This document shows positions 53,201-64,000 of a stretch of 64,000 nucleotides of DNA, one piece after another (position 1 is the first letter of the stretch; every line of letters starts with the position of its first letter). The stretch is taken from NCBI GenBank assembly GCA_024305405.1, contig JAKNDB010000076.1, forward strand, positions 1,422,501-1,486,500, written 5' to 3'. The DNA is from Dirofilaria immitis (Eukaryota; Nematoda; Chromadorea; Rhabditida; Onchocercidae). Under the pieces are notes generated by a model that was given only the letters and a program-made list of their open reading frames with translations, did no database searches and was not told the origin of the DNA. A program made the position numbers and the translations under genes.

Positions 53201-56200
53201 TAATGTTCAAAAATGTGCGCATTACTCACCTATTATCACGCCTCCCATGCTCTGACAGTTTTGGGTCACAGCATGATCAGTTCAGATTGTTCTGTCAGAT
53301 GATTACTATCAGGGAAATATTTCCATCCTGCATATATTACTGTCGATGTCTTTCTACTTCACTTACAAATTATGCTAATTGATGTCCGAAAATGAGAGGA
53401 GGTATCTGTGGTGAGAAAGAAGGAAGGAAGGAACATTTTGAAAGTTAGAATGTTTAAGAAGAAAATCATTGCTATTCTTACTCTTTTATCTCTTCCGCAT
53501 CTTCATTTATCTCTTTTTGCATTAAAAAGACAAAGAAATTCAAAAGTATTACTTAGTTTGCCATGTAAATTTGAAATTAGTTTAGACCGACGAGTACTTG
53601 GATTTCATGAGTAGGCATCTCATAATTTAAAACAAGTTATTTCATATAGGTTGCAAATCTACTGATGAATCACTGAAATATTTCTATTTACTTCAAATCA
53701 TTCTTGGTCAGTGGCTGTTTAATGAAGTTCTTTCTTATCTTAATTTCTCTTTCATTTTCAGTAGGAAATAGAATAGAACTGCGCGGAATAGGAAATGATA
53801 GATTCATCAGGATAATCTGAAATGAAATTAAGCTGATAAGCTGATAATTGTTATGAAGTACGAATCATTGCTGAATTAAAGGAATACCCGCATATTGTTT
53901 TATTCCGGCCGGCCACGATACATGTTATATATAAATATATTCACCCCGCATTTAGTGATTTATATTATCATCATCCGCCTGCATTGTTTCGTAATCCCAT
54001 TTTATGAATTGCGTAAGGAGATGGATTTCGCGATGAGTCGGTTGATGAATTTAAGTACCCATTGCTCCACTCTCTGTTCGTGGTTAATGAATTCATCGTT
54101 GCGAATGACAGTCATTTCCTTCATTTCCTTTTCTTTTCAATATTCAATAAAAATTCGAAAGTATATTAGAATTTAATTTTAATGGAATAAAATAGTGGGA
54201 TATGAATTTTAAATTTTTGAAATGAATATCTAATAAAACACCCATGGAATCAGAATATTCATTTTTTTACGAAGCAGCTATTTTTTTATTGCTGCGGTTG
54301 ATGTTGATGCTTTAATTCCTTTCTTTTAATGACCGTTATCCACTGTTTTCTTAAGATGCGATTTTAAGTTGCCAAAACTTTGTTAGATTAAAAGGAATGA
54401 GAGGTTCAAAATATATGTTAAAACGATATGGAATTTTCTCCACCAACTTCACATGCTGATTTCTAATTAACCAAAAAGAGAGAATGATGATTTCCTGGAA
54501 ATGCATTTTCTTTTCGGATGGCAAGATGAGACGCCGTGAATTTAGGACATGCTCGTTTTTCTGTTTCTACCTATTCCTTTTTCATGGATACGCACTCATC
54601 TTCCCCTTTCATCCTCTTCTATTCATTCCAATCCATAAATCCTCCCTATCTTAGGTACAATATTAGTCAATTTTGAAACTTCTCCAACTTCATCCCAAAT
54701 TCCTCTTATCCAGTTGTTTTGATTTTCATCATCATTACCCTCCGTATTTGCTTTTATTTTAATTGAGATTTATTTCTTTCTATTTTTTATAAAATTCATT
54801 GAATATTTTATCAGATAATTCCTTATATTCTTTATATGCGCTTTTATCTTCTTTTTTGTATAGCTATTTTTTATAAACTTTTAACTACTTTTTAAATGTT
54901 TAAAAATTTTTCCAAGATTCTTTGAAGATTACATATTTTCATATGAACTATGTTATCGAAAGAAAAGAATCTTACTACTCATGTTTTTTTTTGACGTCAT
55001 TAATTGTTCTGTTCTAATGGAAACTTGAAATTCTCTAACCAATGTTCTGCAGGTGCGATATATTTTGAAGAGAAGAAAGTTGAATAATTTTTCATAATCA
55101 TTTTTTTGTATTCCAATCATTTAAGTCATTCCACATTTTAGCTAAACAAAGAGAGATTTTGAAACTAAATTTTAAAGAGTAAAATCATTGTTAACTTTTA
55201 AAAGGAGCAGAGCGAAATTTATTATTTATCACTTATATGTAATACATCAAATAGATTTAGCACTGTTTGATAACTTCATTGGAAATAAGATAGATAACAT
55301 GCTAATAATATTCGAAAAATAACTATCGGCATCATTGCAGTAAAAAATTTTTTATATTTTATTTCCTATTTAGTAAATGCGTAATTTTCATTAAATTATT
55401 AGATGAATGTCCAAAAAATTGAATTTTTTGGAAGTATAGACCGTAACTGATGTCGAGAATCAAATGTGTATGCTTCAGCAGTTGATATAATGTTTTGAAA
55501 TCTTATTTTTAATCTTTGAATTCTTCATCTAAGAACCTGTTAGTATAATTGTCTCATGTAAGTTAAAATATGGAGTCCAGATGTTAACGTGTTGTCAGTC
55601 ATTTCATATGATATCTGATAAGATGAGCTGATGGCATCTTCCTGCATGCAAAATCTTTGATTTCTCCTCCACAGTCAATGCTGAAGATATATAACGCAGA
55701 TGTTCCTTTTAACACTCACACTGCTCTCATCATTATATCAATTTAAAATTAAATCATTTCTATTATACTTTAACTAATTCTGAAATGTTATCTTTGCTTC
55801 TTTGATTATCAAATATTGCATAATACAATTGATTAATAAAATACTTTTTCAATTAAAATTTTAATTAAGAATGAAATGTAAGCTATGTTATAATACATGT
55901 AATACATGCATTATACAGGTATACAATCCCTATTAATTTACAGTTAGAATGCAAAAGAAAGAAAAGAAATATCAAAGATTTGATTTAGTAATAAATGTTA
56001 TGATCGTGCAACGACTGAGTGAATAGTTAACGAAAGCGCTAATGAACGTTACTTATGTGGCGCTACTATGATTTATCACTTTTTGTCACATCTGTCCAAC
56101 TGTGCTTCTTTCCGTTTCAATATGCGAATCGCTGCTTCCATTAGTGTTCTTACGTAACTGAACTGTGATACTGTCAAGGTACACTGTTTGATTTCATAGT

Positions 56201-56896
56201 GGTTCAGAAGTAATGCTTAGTTGAGTACATAACTGCTCTTAGATATTCTCGACGGCTTTCGAGATTTCTGGCTTATCGATACTAGTATTATCTTACTATT
56301 AGATATTCCTGAGTTTGTCTAAATCTTGCAAACATTGAAGAAATAGTAGTATTAGCAATTAGAACAGACAGTATGGGATTTGTCGCGCGAAACAAATTCT
56401 CCAACAGCTGATAAGCAGATTCATGTTGATTAAATGTCCTTTAGTTAATAAATATTAAGACATATATAGAATTGTGTTTATGTGATGTCACACTAACCTA
56501 AATGCAAAACTGGATTCATCCAGAGAGAGGTAGGACCAAAGAATTTTCGGCGTCAAGGATTAGAAACTTTGATGGTGAATGATGATTTTGATTTCTATTC
56601 ACTTTAATCTAGTAACGGATGTGGAAATTAGAAATTTCGGTATTGAATGATTGGAGTTTACTGTTTTATCATGATAATATTCATACTGTCCCTGTTCAGT
56701 CTTAGCATTTATTCAAAAGTACATATTAATAATGAAATAGTTATTTCATGATATTATGGTATTAATAATCGAGAAAGTTTCGCATGATTGGTTGATATGA
56801 AGTAGTTCAGTATTGTCATATTCAAATTTGGGTTGACAAAATTGGAATTGTCAGCCGATGCTTAAGTTGAAATAATGGAGGAAAAATTATCCCTCG
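50216..56896. other. No recognised gene
   Basis: AT-rich, increasingly T-rich on the plus strand. A somewhat GC-richer patch lies at 51890-52060 and could be a promoter. ORFs present are short and compositionally poor. Confidence 0.4.
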
Positions 56897-57007
56897 ATGA
56901 GGAGACATAGAGAGTCCATTTTCTGCGATTATTTGATGTACGACTGCACCACTAATCGGATTCCCTCGGAGATGCCACTTCTTTTGGCTCTTCTGAGGAT
57001 AGCCGCC
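56897..57007 (+). CDS. Possible exon, strand ambiguous
   Basis: From ATG 56897 the plus strand is open for 37 codons to a strong donor GTAAGTAAT at 57008. Splicing to an acceptor at 57068-57069 continues in phase for 15 codons (TFSRSLIAVRFSNFR) to a stop, giving a 52-residue peptide. The minus strand of the same block (56822-57154) is also open for 110 codons. The GC content is above local background. I cannot decide which strand, if either, is coding. Confidence 0.2.
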
Positions 57008-57251
57008 GTAAGTAATAGTAGTGGTATTAATAACTGCACAAATTAGAAATGCATGCAAGTATTCGCAGACCTTCTCGAGATCCCTCATTGCTGTCCGTTT
57101 TTCTAATTTTAGATAAATCAAAGCTTTTATTGGCCGCTTTCTTTGCTCGTCCACTATCCACTATGAAAATGAGGCATCATACATATCGTTATTTCCAAAA
57201 TACTTTCCGTCTGTTCCTTTGTTGATTTGTTTACATAAACATAACAGATAT

Positions 57252-57291
57252 ACATACACAAACATATACACATACATACACATACACATAC
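57252..57291. repeat. (ACAT)n-like microsatellite
   Basis: Imperfect CATACA/ACAT repeats, the reverse-complement type of the 42.5 kb array. Confidence 0.7.
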
Positions 57292-57633
57292 TCTATTATG
57301 CATTCTTAATATCAGAATTTGTCACCCGTCGATTCATAATTAATTTGAAGTAGAGGGACATTGGTGAAGAATCAACAACTGCCAACCTTAAAAGTTCTGT
57401 TTTTTAGTGAGGCTGACATTGATCAGTATAATCAAAATAAGCTGGAATGATCATATAAAATGTACAAAGATTCTAATAAAACTTCGAATATGCAGTCCTC
57501 TTAGCCAGTTTTCATGATAAAATATAATCTTATTGAAATTTATGATACCAGTCAATTGAAAACAACTGTAAAAGAAATGATAATAAATAGAATCACTGGT
57601 TTTATAATAAATATTGTATGGTCTGGAAATCCA

Positions 57634-57636
<3 letters not shown>

Positions 57637-57670
<34 letters not shown>
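57637..57670. repeat. (TC)n microsatellite
   Basis: Seventeen perfect TC units. Confidence 0.95.
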
Positions 57671-57673
<3 letters not shown>

Positions 57674-60435
57674 GGCTTATTATTTGCATGTTTTGAGAAT
57701 GAAATATCAATACAGTTTGCGGTTGCTAGAAAATGAGACGGCCCGTGGTAGCTGTGTATTTGGCAGTCATTGATATTTTCACTGATCTCTTAGATAATCT
57801 CACACTCTAAAATAATCGGATCATAATTTTTCTTATAGTGAATTTATTGTGATATATATGATCGAGATCTCGTGTTGTTCCATCTCTTTCTCCCATTAGC
57901 TCATTGTTGACCTTAATTAATATAAGATGAAGCTTTTAATTGTCTATCAGGTGACTGGAAGACAATATTCCTCTTTCGTTTGCATCTCAATGAAGTATTA
58001 TCGAGCAAAATATTAAGTAAATACATGTTGTTGTTCGTAAAAGAATCGATATCATATTTGTTTATAAATTGTTATTCTCATTTTCTTGTCCATATGTCAT
58101 GCTGTGATTATTGTCTCGGAAATTCATTAGTAAAGACCAATTGTTCAACTGGTAATCATACTATTTATTTAGCTATACTGGTGATACTGTTGATATGTTT
58201 GCTGGATAAGTTTGCTTCCATTTTTTGTTTATCTGATAAACTTTACTGATTTATTATCCTATCCCTATTATTAGTAACTCTATAATAATAATTGCTCTTT
58301 GATATTTCTTTTTTGTTGAATACCATGAAGAAAAATTACGCAATAGTATACTTTCTTTTGGCAAAGTGAAGATGTAATCAGATCCTCTGTAAACTTTTGT
58401 TAATCTTTGATATTCTTTTCTTTATTTTTTATAGATTGGTTAATACTAAATTAGGAATTTGAAACAAGTAATCCTTCCTTTGTTTTTAACATTTACATAT
58501 TTATTACTATGTTTGTTTCGGATTTTTTTTTTTTGTTACTTTCTATCATTTAACTTTTCCTCAATTGCCAGTATGCCAAAAATCTCGTATGTGCTTTTTA
58601 AAAACTTATTTCGATTATGAAAAAGATTCCTCAGTATTTTTTATGCAATATTTTTGAGTGATTCAAGAACTGCTTGATCTCCTTTTACAAATTTTATCTC
58701 TTCTATAAAAGATCGCTTTAGAAAGTAGTTGCAGTTACTTCGAACTAAAATTCATATATTCCCAACAATATATCTAACTTTAACGAGATAGGTATTTAGT
58801 TTATTTATTATTTTGAACGTTGGGAAAAAGAATTCTGCGACACTTCTGTTTATTCGTTTCTTTTTTTCTTACTTATATTGTATTTACACGTTTTGCTTGT
58901 TCGTTCATTACTTATTTATTTATTTATTGACAAATTTTTGGCCCGCAATTCTTTCAAATCCTTTTGGCAATAATCTAATGTGAAATTTTCACGTAAATAA
59001 GGTATAAACTTTCCAGGTCAAGAAATTTCGAATCTTATATGTAAATGGCTAGGCAGTATTGTTTTCTTTCATTTATGCAGCCTTCAGCTCTATAACAAAT
59101 ACTTTGATGAAAAAATAGTTTTAACAATAAAAGATTGAAGAATAATGCTGATCGTATCTCAGTCCCAAATATTTTGCTTGAGAAGGCAAATCTATATTTA
59201 ATAAGAATTAGATTGATCTAATAATGTCGAATGATGTATATTTCATGTTACCGTATTCTCAAATTTATGCGATATTTCGTTTTCTTGAAAATAATTCAAT
59301 TTATGGAAGGATCTCTTAATGATGAATGATGTGGAATAACAGAGTTTGGAGGTTTTTAGAACTAAATCGAATTGAATCCTTTCACGATTATGTCATTTCT
59401 GCTCGACTGAATAATACTAAATGTTTATATTAGTTGTTGAATTTCTCTGTTGTTAGTTGTTAATTTTTATTGCATTTGTAGATAGTTGGATAGAATAGTA
59501 ATAGTATTCGGGTGCTTCAAATCTCACACTTCCTCCTAATCCTACATTTTCTTCTCATATTTCAGAATCCTGTCTATAAATCATGGCTAAGAGAGTTGCT
59601 ATGTTCATGCATATTAATGGTCTTTGAATGAAGAGGCCAAATAGAATGGTGCATTCAAGGCCTTTTTATCATAACTCTTACTTGTAACTGTTCGGTGACG
59701 ACTGCGAATTCTTCATTGTTGATTTATTCAACTGAAACACGAATAAGACGGAAGCTGGAATTTGCCTTGTCTAGAAGTAATGAATTCTGCGTCAATAATA
59801 ATTTTGGAATTTTTCTTGAAAAAAAGGAAATAAGATTTATATTTATCAGGACATTTCAGGTACTTAAACTCACAATAATCGTACTTGTCAGCTCAGTGAG
59901 GGAACTGTTGGTTGGTAATTAAACAGTCCATTCTATAATGATGCATACCTTTGAGGAAACATTATAATGCAATAATGATACTTATATAAAATTGCATCTA
60001 AAATTACTAGCTGGTACTTCTGGCAAAGATTTCTTTCGCCAACTATTTTCTCCAGAATTCAGGATTGGAAGAAATGCCATGAATGATAAGCACACGAATT
60101 GTCACTCTATGATCATTTCTAGAATACTCATTACTGATAATTTTGAACGATTTATTTACCAGTAGATGATACGAGCTGCTATCATTTTGAAGAGATGCTT
60201 GAGATGCACTGGAAGAGATTTAAATGATGCATCAACTTTCGATGTTGGGACTTCGTCCACAATCCTATTAAGAGATATATGTTACCTAAGATTTTCATGA
60301 ATTATGATAGTTCTGTGTTTCGCGGTCTCTTCAGGAATCTATCCGAAAGCGAAGTTCAAAAAGAAGGCCAAAGTTCGTCGAAATGTTGGCTTCAAAAAAT
60401 TTTTAAAGTGACCACTAAAAAGTAATTTTGTTTTT
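57671..60435. other. No recognised gene
   Basis: AT-rich sequence. The 89-codon open frame at 57980-58249 is hydrophobic and Cys-containing but starts without ATG and has no supporting signal. Confidence 0.4.
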
Positions 60436-60618
60436 ATGATTGAAATGAAGTGTGATGCAATAGCAGGGCGACCATATATAGTTAGCGATGTAACAGGGTA
60501 TGTATGTAATGCTTGTTTGATGATCCGGCAGCGACTACTTCACTCGTCTATTCCATTATTTGACGAGCCGCCATTACAGTATCCGTACAATCTATTTTCT
60601 GCGACATTGTCCTCTTGA
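60436..60618 (+). CDS. Unassigned 60-codon ORF
   Basis: ATG-initiated ORF with a balanced, protein-like composition (AGRPYIVSDVTGYVCNACLM, then IPLFDEPPLQYPYNLF) and a TGA stop. It lies downstream of a short lysine-rich stretch behind a TCTTCAG acceptor at about 60330. Not recognised; it could be a terminal exon or chance. Confidence 0.2.
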   Translation: MIEMKCDAIAGRPYIVSDVTGYVCNACLMIRQRLLHSSIPLFDEPPLQYPYNLFSATLSS

Positions 60619-63600
60619 CGGTATTTTTAACGCATAATAAATTTTTGAATTATTCACCCGTGTCAGTTCAGTTTGAAACTTGTGATGTCTGAATAGAAAT
60701 TTTATCATTTTATGACGCGAAAATAAAAGTTTGTTAATGGGATAGTGTTAGGGAAGGTAAAATGGGAAAAAATGGAACGAAGAAGAAAGGGACAATTAAT
60801 CGAACCGTTTTTATATCACAAATTAAATTTAAGAATCAACAGATTTGATTCAAATATTTTTAATCATTTCTGATGTTGGCATTGATAGAGATTTGGCAAT
60901 GATCTTCGAGCTATCTATCGTAAGTGATGAATTTTTGTCACAAATGCCTTCATTAAGTTTATTTGTGGAGTGCAACAGCAATAATCAATAATCGTTATAA
61001 ACAACTGATGGAAAAAAGTTGTTAAGTTATATAATTTAAGTAAAATACTCTCTCAACAAATTCAAATTTTAGAGTTCATTTTTCGCGCGCATCATTTTGA
61101 AAATATTGGAATGGTTTTTTTTTTTTTACTTTTTATCCCTCTTTCTCCTTTCTCTAATTATTTTTTCAATTATATGTGTGTCTTTTAAGAGAAGGCAACT
61201 TGTCGGCTTTTTCAGGAAATATTGTAATGAAAGAAATAAATGTTAATTTTGACAGTTTCTTTACTATATACCTCAACGTATCTTTGCTGTTTCCATCTGT
61301 CGTTTCGTTATTTATTTTATGACCTCTTACTATCTCGCACAACTCTCACTATTTTTTCCCTTCATATCTAATAATATGAATTTAAACTTTTATAGATATT
61401 TGAGTTGGCAATAATTTAGGGAATTTAGTTCAAATCAAAGTTAAAGTTTTTACAATATTATTATAGCTTAGTTTCCCTATCGATATGCATATTATACTCA
61501 TTGTTAAAATTCAATGATAATCTTTCATAACATCAGTGCAAGTTATTCTATTTAAAGATTTGATATGCTTTTAGGAAACTAAATGCTCATTACGAAGGTC
61601 AATTGATGAGTCGAACCCATAAAGCTCAACTGATGCCTTTCATTAATACCTACTTTTTTCCATTGCTGTGCTGCTGCTTTTGCCAAAATCCGCTTGTCTT
61701 CTAAATAGACCGACCATATGTCTGTCCATTGATTGTGAATCGCTATTTTTCATCTATTGAAATCACTATTGATGGCACTTCTGTGTAATTTTTAATGTGT
61801 CATCGTCAAGACCACATGTTGGCCAGCAAATAATTTTTCTGCAAACTTCATTTCCTTTTTTATTAAAATGAATTTTATGATCAGTTAAGAATTTACATTG
61901 AACTGCTCATGTTCTTTAGGTGGATATTTGATTTCATTTATTTTATTTCATATCATAATTAGGAATCTAGAAGATCTTTTACAGTGAAATGATAGTTTCA
62001 TGGAATGTATCACCTGTTATTATTATATAAATGAAATGCAAATATGTGCCAGAAGGATCAAATTCTTGAACGCAATAAAGCGTTTTTCTTCTAATTTGAA
62101 GGAGAATTAAATGATTGAAGGAAATTTGGAGTGAACTGTATGATCGTGATAGCAGGGAATAGAAGAAAGAGAAAGGATTCACGTAATAAATTAATCATGG
62201 TCGTCTCTTTAAGATTTGCGACAAGGAGATGCGGGGAAGGAAGGAGGGTTATAGGGATAGAGAATTCTGATTTTGTTAACTGATGATCGTTTGGCGAGAT
62301 AACTGTGAAGTGTTTACACCTTATGATGGGGAACGCGTGCCTTATGTCAGACAGTTCTTTGCATGTTTCTAATCTGAATAGATTATCAGTTTACCCTTTC
62401 CCTCACTGTCAATTGTCATAAATTATGTTATCTTGTAATATGCTGAAATTTCGAAATTTGCGTAAGAAACAATGACGTATACAAGTTTGGAAGAATTTAT
62501 CAATGCTTTTATCAAAAACAATTATTGATATTACTACTCTGCTGTGAAAAAAAAGAAGCATAAGTGAAAATTGGAATTAAAGGAGCGAAATGGAAAATAT
62601 TATCAATTCTGATTTTCGTCTATTACAATAATCGGCAATATCCCATATCCAATATCCATCATTTCAACGAAAAATCACTTTTCAAACAACAATGACAAAT
62701 TATATTTTTGTTTAATTGACATGTATGACTTAAATTTGATGATGTATTTTCTTTTAATTTTGATGTACATTCATTCACACACTGTCAATTATTCCATAGA
62801 ATATCATTATTTTAATTCCTCATTACATTATCTCAATTTTAAGCATTGAAGGCCAATTTCAGGTTTTCATTTGAATTCAGAGCTAAATCTTATTTTATGC
62901 CATCGCTATTAATAGTAAATTTTAAGCATTTAGTTTCAGTTTTATATAAATTTTTTCATAATGGTTGTGTTTGGATTTATAATGGATGAATTTGAGATCT
63001 TAGTTTACATGTACCATTCAGCAGGCAGTATTGGTATATCAGTACCAAAGACTAAGTTTTAGAAAATTTTTTGACAGTGAAGTTTTTTCAGAAATGATGA
63101 TTCACTATACTCTGGGCCTGTTCTGAGCTACTTGCTCCTAAATCGATCGTTTGTTTCAAAAAAATTATAAGAAGAACTTTTTTTTCATCATGAGCCACTG
63201 GAAGTAGTGCTGTTCATTTAGCATCAATATTTGCATATATATTTGCATATGTTAATGTATATATATATTTCTATTACGTGGTGTGCTTACCATATCGGCT
63301 GTAAGGGCGTGGGAAAAGCGGCATTATAATAACATAATAGTGAAGATTGTAAGTGATGGATTTTATCAATCTATTTGGAATGTGAATTTATGTATGGAAT
63401 GACTAGATTGAGAAGTAAGTTTATCTGCATTGTTCGGAGCCAATGAATTAGGACCCTCAATTATTTCTTAATTAATTTTAATTATTAAAGAAGTTAAAAA
63501 TGGCTGATATTTGAAGGAACCAAATCTGTTAGGTTGAAATAATAGATTTGAGGATTGAGATAAAGAGTGAAGAGTTAAGATTTTGGATTATCAGTTATAC

Positions 63601-64000
63601 CACTTGTTGCGTTCCTATTAATTATTATTTCCTCTTTACAATTTCTATCCTTTAATGAATTTCCTTCAACCTATGTTTCCTTCTCATCTAGATTTATTAC
63701 AAAAATGAAGGAAATTGCGCCCATTAATTACTAGAAATGTAGATTTTTGTTGATCCTCGTCTTGAGAGATTCGCTGATATTCTGCTTTATTATAACTCTT
63801 ATTTTTAATTCAAATAAACCAAGTAAAGATTAATGAAATCAGTGATTCAAAGACTAATAATAGCAACGAAGCACTGATAAGTAAGTATACCTTAAAAGTA
63901 ATACGTGAAATGCACCAGCTGTTTATCAGCATTCTTTTCTATTAATGTTATAGCCAATAACAATAATAGTTAAATCTCATGTCAAGACAAGATAAGAGGC
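60619..64000. other. No recognised gene
   Basis: AT-rich, with poly-T and AT-rich tracts (61116-61128, 63236-63270). No gene, RNA or significant repeat supported. Confidence 0.4.

Overview
The window looks like nuclear DNA of a nematode, most probably a clade III (spirurid or filarial-type) species. It is strongly AT-rich. Coding exons are short and separated by mostly 40-600 bp introns with nematode-style TTTCAG/TTTTAG acceptors. Several start codons sit 2-11 bases downstream of an acceptor-like AG, as expected for spliced-leader trans-splicing. The recognisable proteins look closest to nematode orthologues. This assignment rests on reading the proteins and introns by eye; no database search was run.

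The first 29 kb is gene-dense and all six recognised genes lie on the minus strand. Read in transcription order from 28.2 kb down to 1.9 kb they are: a proteasome alpha-4 subunit (PSMA7/pas-4), spliceosomal SmB/B' (snr-2), the Obg-like ATPase OLA1, a glutamine-rich SP-family zinc-finger transcription factor, ribosomal protein S19, and a 27-exon PPIP5K/Vip1 inositol-pyrophosphate kinase. Exon boundaries were worked out by hand from splice sites, phase and family conservation. A GC-shifted, hairpin-rich block ending in a T-run lies between RPS19 and the SP gene (about 14.8-15.0 kb) and may be a Pol III RNA.

At 29.1-30.5 kb on the plus strand there are two small, unrecognised, apparently paralogous membrane proteins. 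Each has a signal peptide, a short acidic ectodomain with one Cys flanked by Trp, and one transmembrane helix with a strict GxxxG glycine zipper. They are the best candidates here for an undescribed family.

From 30.5 kb to the end (about 33 kb) no gene can be recognised with confidence. The stretch holds microsatellites (notably a roughly 300 bp ATGT array at 42.5 kb and AT/GT at 45.6 kb), a compound direct/inverted repeat at 40.3-40.7 kb, a 28 bp tandem repeat at 43.7 kb, and a few split or short ORFs with usable splice sites (a possible membrane-protein gene at 46.6-47.1 kb, plus ORFs at 49.6, 56.9 and 60.4 kb).

A quality feature runs through the coding part. Nine places in five of the six conserved genes break the reading frame in the same way: one base appears to be missing, mostly in a run of identical bases. 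The phases of flanking exons agree with a missing base each time. Sequence or assembly error is by far the simplest explanation; ordinary ORF calling will break these genes.
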